Source: an uncultured Oscillospiraceae bacterium
GTDB taxonomy: Bacteria; Bacillota; Clostridia; Oscillospirales; Oscillospiraceae
Assembly (NCBI GenBank): GCA_934589155.1
Contig: CAKTNP010000002.1
Location: 62,001-126,000, forward strand
Reading direction: 5' to 3'
DNA: 64,000 nucleotides
Of the stretch, positions 57,011 to 64,000 are shown in pieces. The notes under the pieces were generated by a model that did not search any database, was not told the DNA's origin, and worked only from the letters and a program-made list of their open reading frames with translations. Each line of letters starts with the position of its first letter. Position 1 is the first letter of the stretch. Made by a program: the position numbers and the translations under genes.

Positions 57011-57712
57011 ATGACGGAAAATCGTGAGGAGCTCCGCCGCCAGGTAGAAGCCTGGGTTCGACGGAATCCCCTGCACTACGGCTATCTCCTGGATTTCTTC
57101 GACCGGGGCGCCCGGGTAGAGGCCCTGACCGAGGATGGCATCACCCTGTACAAGCCGGATATCGACATTGCCTATGTGGCCGGCAAGGGCGGGGACCTTT
57201 CCTTCCTGGACCGCTGCGGCCTGGTCCTGGTGGAGGATCCCGACACCGCCAAGGCCATGGAGGGGGGCCGTCCCGTATTCCCCTGCCACCAGATGATCTA
57301 CACCAAAAAGGAGCCCCCCGTGGTCCATAACCCTGCCGTCACCACCAGAATGCTGACCCAGGACGACGTGGCCTTTGTGGTGGAGAATTACCACAACCCC
57401 GGCGCCTATGAGTCCCACATCCGCCGCCGGATCCAGGAGGGCATGGTGGGCGGCATGATCGACGGCCAGCTGGCCGGCTTCGCCGGTGTCCATGAGGAGG
57501 GCTGCATCGGCATGCTGGAGGTCGTCCCCCAGTTCCGCCGCAGAGGCGTAGCCGAGGTCCTGGAGGCCCAGGTCATCGCCATGCAGATGGAGCGGGGCAA
57601 GTGGCCCTATGTCCACGTTCTGGTGGGCAACACCGCCTCCGAGCACCTGCAGAAGAAGCTGGGCCTTACGGTAGATGAAACCCTGCTGTACTGGGCCTTC
57701 AACAAAAACTAA
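57011..57712 (+). CDS. GNAT-family acetyltransferase-like protein
   Basis: A 233-residue protein with a C-terminal GNAT domain (about 125-225): QLAGFAGVHEEGCIGMLEVV, then the acetyl-CoA-binding RRRGVAEVLEAQVIA and VLVGNTASEHLQKKLGL. The N-terminal 110 residues are a second, diverged alpha/beta region. It ends the nucleoside operon, 19 bases after phosphorylase 2, with GAAAGGACG before the ATG. Its acceptor is unknown; a role in modifying a nucleobase or sugar product is only a guess. Confidence 0.83.
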   Translation: MTENREELRRQVEAWVRRNPLHYGYLLDFFDRGARVEALTEDGITLYKPDIDIAYVAGKGGDLSFLDRCGLVLVEDPDTAKAMEGGRPVFPCHQMIYTKKEPPVVHNPAVTTRMLTQDDVAFVVENYHNPGAYESHIRRRIQEGMVGGMIDGQLAGFAGVHEEGCIGMLEVVPQFRRRGVAEVLEAQVIAMQMERGKWPYVHVLVGNTASEHLQKKLGLTVDETLLYWAFNKN

Positions 57713-57717
57713 CAGGT

Positions 57718-57756
57718 AAAAAGGGCCCCGCCGCAGTCTGCGGGGGGCCCTTGCCG
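57718..57756 (+). terminator. Terminator of the nucleoside operon
   Basis: Stem AAGGGCCCCGCCGCAG / CTGCGGGGGGCCCTT (one bulged region) right after the GNAT stop; the T-run is weak (TTGCCG) so it may act in both directions with the A-run upstream. Confidence 0.65.
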
Positions 57757-57760
57757 TATC

Positions 57761-58561
57761 TTATTCCGATTCTTCCTCCGGCTCCGGATCCTCCTCCGGC
57801 TCCGGGGCGCAGATCACGGACACCCGGTGCCGTTCCAGCATCTTCATCCAGTCCCGCTCCAGGGGACCGTCCGTGACCAGGGTATCCAGCCGGTCATAAT
57901 CCATGGTCCGGATAAAGCCGGGCACGTCGATCTTCGTGTGGTCCGCCAGCAGGATCATCTGCTCGGCCCGCTGGGACAGGGTGGTATAAAAAGAGGCGGA
58001 GTGCTCCGTGGTGCTGAAAATGCCGTCCTCCATCTGCAGACCCCGGCAGGAGAAAAACACCTTGTCAAAGTGGTGGTTCCGCAGGAAGCCCAGGCACTCC
58101 TGACCGAAAAGCCCCCGGTCGTCGGTGTTCACATGACCTCCCGTGATCACCAGGTTGATGTTCTCACAATCGGACAACTCCGCGATGACCCACAGGGAGT
58201 TGGTCACCACCGTCAGGTGCATCTCCTTGATCTCCCCGCACATTTCGGATATGGTGGTGGAGTGATCCAGGAAAATGCAGTCCTGGGGCCGGATCAGCCC
58301 CGCGGCGGCCTTGGCCATGCGGCGCTTTTCCTGCACCAGAATATCCTTCTTGGTGCGCTGAGGGATGCTGGACACGCTGCGGACCGCCAGGGAAGCCCCG
58401 CCGTAGGTCTTGTTGCAGAAGCCCTCGTCGCTGAGCACATTCAGGTCCCGGCGGATGGTCTCGTCGCTGACGCCGAATTTCTCCGCCACCACGCTGACCG
58501 TAATGGTTTTTTCCCGGAGCAGAAGATTCTTGATCTCCGCCCTGCGCTGAAAGGACAGCAT
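57761..58561 (-). CDS. DeoR-family transcriptional regulator
   Basis: A 266-residue regulator: N-terminal DeoR HTH (VSVVAEKFGVSDETIRRDLN, about 20-39), then a phosphosugar-sensing DeoRC domain (LIRPQDCIFLDHSTTISEMC, ITGGHVNTDDRGLFGQECL). DeoR-type regulators sense a phosphorylated sugar; here ribose or deoxyribose phosphate from the neighbouring phosphorylases would fit. The last 14 residues form an unusual acidic tail (EPEEDPEPEEESE). GGGGGGATCC precedes the ATG at 58561. Divergent from the aldehyde dehydrogenase. Confidence 0.92.
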   Translation of the reverse strand: MLSFQRRAEIKNLLLREKTITVSVVAEKFGVSDETIRRDLNVLSDEGFCNKTYGGASLAVRSVSSIPQRTKKDILVQEKRRMAKAAAGLIRPQDCIFLDHSTTISEMCGEIKEMHLTVVTNSLWVIAELSDCENINLVITGGHVNTDDRGLFGQECLGFLRNHHFDKVFFSCRGLQMEDGIFSTTEHSASFYTTLSQRAEQMILLADHTKIDVPGFIRTMDYDRLDTLVTDGPLERDWMKMLERHRVSVICAPEPEEDPEPEEESE

Positions 58562-58592
58562 AGGATCCCCCCATTTCACAAATATTTTCAAA

Positions 58593-58621
58593 AGTATATC
58601 ACGCTTTTCCCCGAAAAGCAA
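58593..58621 (-). promoter_or_regulatory. Promoter of the DeoR-type gene with embedded dyad
   Basis: Minus strand TTGCTT (58621-58616), 17-base spacer, TATACT (58598-58593). The spacer is occupied by a perfect inverted repeat GCTTTTC-CCC-GAAAAGC (58603-58619), a likely autoregulatory operator that could also control the divergent dehydrogenase. Confidence 0.7.
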
Positions 58622-58658
58622 GATATAACACCATCATTTACAAAAAAGGAGCTTTACT

Positions 58659-60047
58659 ATGGCAGAACGCACATTGATCGATTCCATGATCGAAAAAGCC
58701 CGGAAGGCCCAGGAGGCCTTTGAGTCCTACACCCAGGAGCAGGTGGACGAGGTGGTCAAGACCGTAGGCAAGACCATTTTTGACAATGCCGAACTGCTGG
58801 CCGTTGAGGCCGTGGAGGAGACCCACTACGGCAACGTGGCCAGCAAGATCATCAAGCAGCAGGGTGCCTGCTCCGGCGCCTGGCACTATCTCTACGACAA
58901 GAAGTCCGTGGGTATGCTGGATTACGACCCCGAGACGGAGATCGCCACCTATGCCAAGCCCCTGGGCGTGGTGTGCTGCCTGACCCCCGCCACCAATCCC
59001 ACCTCCACCATGGGCAGCAACGGCATGAACATTCTCAAGTGCCGCAACGCCATGATCGTTTCCCCCCACCCTCGGGCCAAGAAGGTCTCCAAGCACGGCC
59101 TGGACCTCATCAACGCGGCCCTGGCCAAGATCGGCGCACCCGAGAACCTGATCCAGATCGTGGAAGAGCCCAGCATGGACTCCACCAAGGAGCTCATGAG
59201 CAAGGTGGACGTGGTCATCGCCACCGGCGGTGCCGCCATGGTAAAGTCCGCCTACTCCAGCGGCCGTCCCTCCTTCGGCGTGGGCCAGGGCAACGTCCAG
59301 GTCCTGGTGGCCGAGGATTACAACGATTTCGACACCATGGCCTCCACCATTGTCACCGCCCGGTCCTATGACAACGGTATGCCCTGTACCGGCGAGCAGG
59401 CCCTCCACTTCCCCGCCGAAAAGGAGCAGGCCATTGTGGACGCCTTCGCCAAAGCCGGCGGCTTCCTGATCCCCGATGACAAGGTGGACGACCTGGCCAA
59501 GTTCATCTTCAATGAAAAGGGCATGTCCAACCCCGCCCACGTAGGCAAGTCCGCCCTGGAGATTGCCCAGGCTCTGGGCATCACCGCCCCCGCCGACACC
59601 AAGCTCCTGCTGTTCCATACCCAGGGCGTAGGGCCCGGCCACATCCTCTGCCGGGAAAAACTGATGCCCGTGACCCAGCTGTTCCCCTACACCGATTTCC
59701 GTCAGGCCGTGGAGGATGCCCGGACCAACCTTCTGTGGGAGGGTGCCGGTCACACCGCCGTCATCTACACCCATGACCGAAAGCTGGCCGAGGCCGCAGC
59801 GGAGCGGCTCCCCGTGGGCCGTATGGTGGTCAACCAGAAGGGCGGCGCCGGCTCCGGCAGCAGCGGCACCAACGCTCTGCCTCCCACCATGTCCTTGGGC
59901 TGCGGCAGCTGGGGCAATAACTCCATCAGCGAAAACCTGACCTACCGCCATCTGATGAACACCACCAAGCTGGCCTTCCCCCTGGAAGCGGTTTGCCGCC
60001 CCAGCTATGATGAGATCTGGGCCGAGGGCGTAGCTCTGAAGGATTGA
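58659..60047 (+). CDS. CoA-acylating aldehyde dehydrogenase (EutE/SucD-like)
   Basis: A 462-residue aldehyde dehydrogenase of the acylating group: PLGVVCCLTPATNPTSTMGS in the N-terminal part, the catalytic cysteine in NGMPCTGEQALHFP (near residue 247), and GAGSGSSGTNALPPTMSLGC near the C-terminus. It oxidises an aldehyde with NAD+ and CoA to acyl-CoA; acetaldehyde (as EutE) and succinate semialdehyde (as SucD) are the closest precedents. Beside a DeoR regulator and a nucleoside operon, acetaldehyde from deoxyribose-5-phosphate aldolase is a reasonable substrate, but DeoC is not in the window. Confidence 0.9.
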   Translation: MAERTLIDSMIEKARKAQEAFESYTQEQVDEVVKTVGKTIFDNAELLAVEAVEETHYGNVASKIIKQQGACSGAWHYLYDKKSVGMLDYDPETEIATYAKPLGVVCCLTPATNPTSTMGSNGMNILKCRNAMIVSPHPRAKKVSKHGLDLINAALAKIGAPENLIQIVEEPSMDSTKELMSKVDVVIATGGAAMVKSAYSSGRPSFGVGQGNVQVLVAEDYNDFDTMASTIVTARSYDNGMPCTGEQALHFPAEKEQAIVDAFAKAGGFLIPDDKVDDLAKFIFNEKGMSNPAHVGKSALEIAQALGITAPADTKLLLFHTQGVGPGHILCREKLMPVTQLFPYTDFRQAVEDARTNLLWEGAGHTAVIYTHDRKLAEAAAERLPVGRMVVNQKGGAGSGSSGTNALPPTMSLGCGSWGNNSISENLTYRHLMNTTKLAFPLEAVCRPSYDEIWAEGVALKD

Positions 60048-60067
60048 TTTTTCCTCAGCACTCTCAC

Positions 60068-60098
60068 AAAAGCCCCTGTCTTACGACAGGGGCTTTTC
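60068..60098 (+). terminator. Terminator after the aldehyde dehydrogenase
   Basis: Stem AAAAGCCCCTGTC / GACAGGGGCTTTT with a TTAC loop, followed by CCC; a new promoter starts four bases later. Confidence 0.88.
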
Positions 60099-60101
60099 CC
60101 G

Positions 60102-60130
60102 TTGACAACGACTGGCTGATCCAATATAAT
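60102..60130 (+). promoter_or_regulatory. Promoter of the MalY-type gene
   Basis: TTGACA (60102-60107), 17-base spacer, TATAAT (60125-60130): a perfect consensus. Confidence 0.92.
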
Positions 60131-60168
60131 GGAGAAAAAGGGCGGAACAGCCCAGGAGGTTCTCAAAC

Positions 60169-61374
60169 ATGAAATACGATTTTACTTCCATCATGGACCG
60201 ACACGGCATGGACGCACTGGCGGTGGACGGTCTGGGCCAGGGCTCTGCACCCGGCACCCCGAAGCCGGGCTTTGATGCAATTCCCATGTGGGTGGCGGAC
60301 ATGAATTTCCCCACGGTGCCTGCGGTGACGGAGGCCATCATCCGCCGGGCCCAGCACCCGGCCTTCGGCTACTTCATGCCCCGGCAGGAGTACACCGACG
60401 CCATTTTGAACTGGCAGCGGACCCGCAACGGGATGGAGGGCCTTCTGCCGGAACACCTGGGCTATGCCAACGGCGTTTTGGGCGGTGTGGCCTCGGCCCT
60501 CAACGTACTCTGCGCTAAGGGCGACCGGGTCCTGATCCACTCCCCAACTTACATTGGCTTCACTCACACTCTGTTGGACAACGGCTATGCCCCCGTCCTC
60601 AGCCCTCTGGTCCTGGATGAGCAGGGCATCTGGCGTATGGACTTTGCGGACATGGAGAAGAAGCTCCGGGATAACCGGATCCACGCCGCCGTTTTCTGCT
60701 CCCCTCACAACCCCTGCGGCCGGGTCTGGGAGCGCTGGGAGCTGGAACAGGCCATGGAGCTGTTCCGAAAATATGACGTGTATGTGATCTCCGATGAAAT
60801 CTGGTCGGACCTGACCCTGGCGGGCCACCGGCACATTCCCACCCAGTCCGTCAGCGAGGATGCCCGGCAGCGGACCGTGGCCCTCTACGCTCCCAGCAAG
60901 ACCTTCAACCTGGCAGGGTTGGTGGGCTCTTACCGGATCGTGTACAACCGCCGCCTTCGGGATCAGATCGATAAGGAAGCGGCGCTCACCCAGTACAACC
61001 ACCAGAACGTGCTGTCCATGCACGCCCTCATCGGAGCATACAGTTCCGAGGGCATCCAGTGGCTGGAGGAACTACGGCAGGTCCTGACCCAGAATGCGGC
61101 CTTCGCCTGCGATTACATCCGGGACCGGTTCCCCGGCGTCTTTGTCAGCCGCCCCCAGGGCACCTATATGCTGTTTCTGGACTGCACCGAATGGTGCCGG
61201 GCCCACGGAAAAACCATTGATGAGGTGGAGCAGGCGGCCTGGGACGTAGGCGTCGCCCTCCAGGACGGCCGGGCCTTCCACGGCCCCTGCCATCTGCGGG
61301 TGAACCTGGCTCTGCCCCTGAGCCGGGTTCAGGAGGCTTTCCGGCGGCTGGACCAATACGTATTCGGCGCATAG
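60169..61374 (+). CDS. MalY/PatB-type PLP-dependent C-S lyase
   Basis: A 401-residue fold-type I PLP enzyme: IPMWVADMNFPTVPAVTEAI near the start, HAAVFCSPHNPCGRVWERWE, VYVISDEIWSDLTLAGHRHI (Asp contacting PLP) and LYAPSKTFNLAGLVGSYRIV with the Schiff-base lysine. The MalY/PatB group cleaves cystathionine or other cysteine S-conjugates to pyruvate, ammonia and a thiol. AGGAGG stands before the ATG. It is monocistronic between a consensus promoter and a strong terminator. Confidence 0.92.
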   Translation: MKYDFTSIMDRHGMDALAVDGLGQGSAPGTPKPGFDAIPMWVADMNFPTVPAVTEAIIRRAQHPAFGYFMPRQEYTDAILNWQRTRNGMEGLLPEHLGYANGVLGGVASALNVLCAKGDRVLIHSPTYIGFTHTLLDNGYAPVLSPLVLDEQGIWRMDFADMEKKLRDNRIHAAVFCSPHNPCGRVWERWELEQAMELFRKYDVYVISDEIWSDLTLAGHRHIPTQSVSEDARQRTVALYAPSKTFNLAGLVGSYRIVYNRRLRDQIDKEAALTQYNHQNVLSMHALIGAYSSEGIQWLEELRQVLTQNAAFACDYIRDRFPGVFVSRPQGTYMLFLDCTEWCRAHGKTIDEVEQAAWDVGVALQDGRAFHGPCHLRVNLALPLSRVQEAFRRLDQYVFGA

Positions 61375-61382
61375 CTTAAAAC

Positions 61383-61424
61383 ACAACGGCCCCGGGAGCA
61401 ATGCTCCCGGGGCCGTTGTTCTGT
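61383..61424. terminator. Bidirectional terminator
   Basis: A 17-base-pair stem ACAACGGCCCCGGGAGC / GCTCCCGGGGCCGTTGT between the convergent MalY-type and clpE genes. Confidence 0.93.
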
Positions 61425-61441
61425 TTGCGTGATCGAATGAT

Positions 61442-63739
61442 TTATCTCGTCTCCATTCTGACCTTGCCCTCCTCCGCCGTCACGGAAATGGCTGTCAGGG
61501 GGTGGTCGCAGGCGTCGATCATGGCCTCCGCAATGGGGTCCTCCAGCTCCCGCTGGATGGTCCTGCGCAGATTCCGGGCGCCGTAGGTCACGGAGTAGGC
61601 TTTCTTGGTGAGATACTCCATCAGCTCCTCCGTCCAGGTAAGCTCGATGCCCCGCTCCCGGAGGGAGTCCCGCAGCTCGCCCAGCATAATGCCGCAGATG
61701 CCCCGGAAATTCTCCTCCGTCAGGTGGTTGAAGCAGATCACCTCGTCCACCCGGTTCAGGAACTCCGGCCGCAGGAATTCGGACAGGGCCTTCATGGCGC
61801 CATCCTTCTGCTGCTCGGACACCGTCCGCCCGAAGCCCAGACTGCCGCCCTTCCTCTCGGAACCGGCGTTGGAGGTCATGATGATAATGGTATTTTCAAA
61901 ATTCACCAGCCGGCCCTGGGCGTCGGTAATCCGGCCGTCGTCCAGCACCTGCAGCAGGATGTTCATGACATCCGGGTGAGCCTTTTCGATCTCGTCGAAG
62001 AGAATGACGCTGTAAGGACGCCGGCGGATCTTCTCCGTCAGCTGCCCCGCCTCGTCATAGCCCACATAGCCCGGAGGGGAACCGATAAGCTTGGACACCG
62101 TGTGCTTTTCCATATATTCCGACATGTCCAGCCGGATCAGGGAGTCCACGGAATCAAACATCTCCTGGGCCAGCTGCTTCACCAGCTCCGTCTTGCCCAC
62201 GCCGGTTGGGCCGACGAAAATAAAGGACACCGGGTGCTTCTTGGGGGAAATGCCCACCCTGGACCGGCGGATGGCCCGGGCTACAGCCGCCACGGCCTCG
62301 TCCTGGCCCACGATCTTGGCCTTCAGCTTCTGATCCAGGGTCTTGAGCTGCTCATACTCCTGGGCCCGGATCTTGCTGGCGGGGATCTTGGTCCACATCT
62401 CAATGACCCGGGCCAGATTCTCCAGGGTCACCTCCGGCGGCGGGGTCTGCTCCAGCTTCTCGATCTCTCCGGCCAGCTGGCACAGGCGGCTGCGGATCAG
62501 GGCCAGGCGCTCGAAGTTGTCCTGGGTACTGTCCGCCGTCTCCTCCGTCAGCATCTTGAGCTCCAGCTCATAGTCGTCCCGTTCCTTTTTCAGTTCCCCC
62601 ATCCGGGAGATTTCCGGGCTGTGAAGATTCACATCGGAACAGGCCTCGTCTAATAGATCAATGGCCTTGTCCGGCAGGAACCGGTCCGTAATATACCGCT
62701 CCGACAGGATCACGGCCTGGCGAGCCACCTCCGGGGAAATATGGACCCCGTGGAACTGCTCATAGTAATGGGCCACGCCCTTCATGATCTCCGCGGCCTC
62801 GTCGATGGTGGGCTCCGCCACGGTAACGGGCTGGAACCGGCGCTCCAGGGCGGCGTCCTTCTCGATGAACTTCCGGTACTCCCGGAAGGTGGTGGCGCCG
62901 ATGACCTGGATCTCGCCCCGGGACAGGGCGGGCTTTAAGATATTTGCGGCGTTCATGGAGCCCTCGGCGTCTCCGGCCCCCACCAGGTTGTGGACCTCGT
63001 CAATGACCAGGATAATATTGCCGCAGGCCTTGATCTCGGTGATCAGGCCCTTCATCCGGCTTTCAAACTGGCCCCGGAACTGGGTCCCCGCCACCAGGGC
63101 GGTCATGTCCAGAAGGTAAACCTCCTTGTCCCGGAGCTTAAAGGGCACCTGGCCCTGGGCGATCCGCTGGGCCAAGCCCTCGGCAATGGCGGTCTTGCCT
63201 ACGCCGGGCTCGCCGATGAGGCAGGGGTTGTTCTTCTGCCGGCGGTTCAGGATCTGAATCACCCGCTCCACCTCCTGGTCCCGGCCGATCATTCGGTCCA
63301 ACTTGCCCTCCCGGGCCCGGCCCGTGAGATCCATGCAGTAGGTGTCCAGGAATTTATGCTTCTTTTTTTTAGGCTTGCCGTCCTTTTCCTCAGCGTTGCG
63401 GTCCTTGGGAGTCTCCCGTTTGGCAGGCTCCTTCTCCCCGGTGCCGAAGAGCTGGTTTAAGAGAGGGAAGGTGGCGGTCTGACCGTCCACCTCGTCCTCA
63501 TCGCCGCCGTCCTCCTCGTTGTTCTGAGGGCCGAACATGCTGCCCATTTCGTTGCTGAGCAGGTCCAGGTCCTCATCCGACAGGCCCATCTGCTTCACCG
63601 CGTCGTCGATCTGGGGCAGGCCCAGGCTCCGGGCGCATTTCAGGCAGTAGCCCTCGTTGGTGGTGACCCCGTTTTCCACCTTGGTGATGAAAACCACGGC
63701 CACATTCTTCTTGCATTTGACACAAAGTTTCGGTTGCAT
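61442..63739 (-). CDS. clpE: ClpE-type AAA+ unfoldase (Clp/Hsp100 with N-terminal zinc finger)
   Basis: A 765-residue Hsp100 ATPase. The N-terminus has a CVKC...CLKC zinc finger (C6, C9, C32, C35), the hallmark of ClpE. AAA-1 has [13 protein letters not shown] and [13 protein letters not shown]; a coiled middle part (about 390-450, [19 protein letters not shown]) follows; AAA-2 has [13 protein letters not shown] and [13 protein letters not shown]. It unfolds stress-damaged proteins for ClpP. AAGGAGAAC precedes the ATG at 63739. No CtsR-type operator (AGGTCAAA repeats) is visible in the short upstream region. Confidence 0.93.
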   Translation of the reverse strand: MQPKLCVKCKKNVAVVFITKVENGVTTNEGYCLKCARSLGLPQIDDAVKQMGLSDEDLDLLSNEMGSMFGPQNNEEDGGDEDEVDGQTATFPLLNQLFGTGEKEPAKRETPKDRNAEEKDGKPKKKKHKFLDTYCMDLTGRAREGKLDRMIGRDQEVERVIQILNRRQKNNPCLIGEPGVGKTAIAEGLAQRIAQGQVPFKLRDKEVYLLDMTALVAGTQFRGQFESRMKGLITEIKACGNIILVIDEVHNLVGAGDAEGSMNAANILKPALSRGEIQVIGATTFREYRKFIEKDAALERRFQPVTVAEPTIDEAAEIMKGVAHYYEQFHGVHISPEVARQAVILSERYITDRFLPDKAIDLLDEACSDVNLHSPEISRMGELKKERDDYELELKMLTEETADSTQDNFERLALIRSRLCQLAGEIEKLEQTPPPEVTLENLARVIEMWTKIPASKIRAQEYEQLKTLDQKLKAKIVGQDEAVAAVARAIRRSRVGISPKKHPVSFIFVGPTGVGKTELVKQLAQEMFDSVDSLIRLDMSEYMEKHTVSKLIGSPPGYVGYDEAGQLTEKIRRRPYSVILFDEIEKAHPDVMNILLQVLDDGRITDAQGRLVNFENTIIIMTSNAGSERKGGSLGFGRTVSEQQKDGAMKALSEFLRPEFLNRVDEVICFNHLTEENFRGICGIMLGELRDSLRERGIELTWTEELMEYLTKKAYSVTYGARNLRRTIQRELEDPIAEAMIDACDHPLTAISVTAEEGKVRMETR

Positions 63740-63779
63740 AGCGTTCTCCTTGCGAATAGCCAAAATCGGCTGAAACGAT

Positions 63780-63808
63780 CCGTCCTCAAAGCATACGCGG
63801 GAGGACGG
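63780..63808 (-). promoter_or_regulatory. Inverted repeat in the clpE leader
   Basis: CCGTCCTC and GAGGACGG (63780-63787 and 63801-63808) form an eight-base-pair stem between truA and clpE, with no T-run after it. It might be a structure in the leader or an operator. Confidence 0.4.
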
Positions 63809-63810
63809 TA

Positions 63811-63836
63811 AAAAATCCGGCGGGCTCAGCCCACGG
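63811..63836 (-). terminator. Terminator of truA
   Basis: On the minus strand CCGTGGGC and GCCCGCCGG pair around the TGA stop codon, followed by ATTTTTTA, so the stop sits in the loop of the terminator. Confidence 0.7.
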
Positions 63837-64000
63837 AGAATTTTTCGATCCCGTCGTCATACCACAGCCGGGACATATACAGGCCCCCGGCGGGCACCGT
63901 AGGCCCGGCGGCGGTCCGGTTTCCCTCCTCCAGGATCTGCCCGATGGCCTCCGGCGGAAACTTGCCCTCGGCGGCGTACACCGTGGTCCCCACCATGGCC
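63826..64000 (-). CDS. truA: tRNA pseudouridine synthase A (partial, C-terminus only)
   Basis: Only the last 58 codons are in the window; the start is beyond the right edge. The visible end reads AMVGTTVYAAEGKFPPEAIG, then ILEEGNRTAAGPTVPAGGLY and MSRLWYDDGIEKFSVG, matching the TruA C-terminus (the AGPTAPPxGLYL motif near the end). TruA makes pseudouridine at positions 38-40 of the anticodon stem-loop. Confidence 0.9.
   Translation of the reverse strand, partial: AMVGTTVYAAEGKFPPEAIGQILEEGNRTAAGPTVPAGGLYMSRLWYDDGIEKFSVG

Noticed and set aside
58638..59951. Minus-strand open frame of 437 codons opposite the aldehyde dehydrogenase
   Set aside because: Shadow frame; the dehydrogenase on the plus strand is complete.

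Overview
The window looks like chromosomal DNA of a GC-rich, endospore-forming Clostridia, most likely Oscillospiraceae (the Flavonifractor / Lawsonibacter / Intestinimonas neighbourhood). This is an inference from a SpoIIE sporulation phosphatase, a Firmicute-type L27 with its Prp processing protease, a ClpE-type unfoldase, a folT gene with a tetrahydrofolate riboswitch, CooT, DegV and NupOPQ-type transporters, and consistently GC-rich third codon positions. Most genes are house-keeping or conserved clostridial genes. I see no CRISPR array, transposase, prophage structural gene or rRNA. One tRNA gene is present (tRNA-Thr, GGT).

Layout. 1-3.1 kb (minus): a polar amino-acid ABC importer with an M20 peptidase, driven by one strong promoter overlaid by a palindrome. 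3.2-6.5 kb (minus): yebC, Nif3-like, trmK, DUF3786-like and DUF1858 genes. 6.6-9.1 kb (plus): purA, then a small HTH regulator with a DUF3169 membrane protein behind a promoter carrying three copies of a dyad. 9.15-11.1 kb (minus): three overlapping genes, two of them zinc-ribbon membrane proteins of unknown function. 11.2-20.4 kb: an FVDN-type ion transporter, AraC regulator, UMF1-type MFS protein, phospholipase C-like protein, a DUF2975/HTH/DUF4153 cassette, pyridoxamine kinase, a DEDDh exonuclease and a CYTH protein. 20.5-30.1 kb: spoIIE, then pnp and rpsO (with a long hairpin before pnp), a dCMP deaminase, an AraC regulator and the rplU-prp-rpmA-obg cluster. 29.9-32.2 kb: a divergent metal-handling locus (CsoR-type repressor, His-rich protein, CooT) that also holds DegV and a free-standing FakA-like domain. 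32.3-36.7 kb: a TPR regulator, an AT-rich single-gene island encoding a tail-anchored HExxH protein, and an EF-G-like GTPase. 36.9-42.1 kb: a degenerate P-type ATPase-like protein, rlmB and ftsH. 42.1-45.6 kb: a Crp/Fnr regulator divergent from a small zinc-ribbon protein, a FolT with an extra C-terminal domain under a THF riboswitch, and a shortened aminotransferase-like protein. 45.9-49.5 kb: an ABC exporter, histidinol-phosphatase and a CmpB-like membrane protein. 49.6-50.1 kb: tRNA-Thr, whose 3' end is part of an 83-bp duplicated segment. 50.7-57.7 kb: a seven-gene nucleoside import and phosphorolysis operon, followed by a DeoR regulator divergent from an acylating aldehyde dehydrogenase, which may take acetaldehyde from deoxyribose breakdown. 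60.1-64 kb: MalY-type C-S lyase, ClpE and the 3' end of truA.

The items most worth following up are the pseudo-P-type ATPase (36905-39112), the AT-rich metallopeptidase island bordered by copies of terminator sequence (33178-34480), the CsoR/His-rich/CooT/DegV divergon (29884-32183), the EF-G-like GTPase with a missing catalytic histidine, the FolT fusion, and the zinc-ribbon operon at 9.15-11.1 kb.
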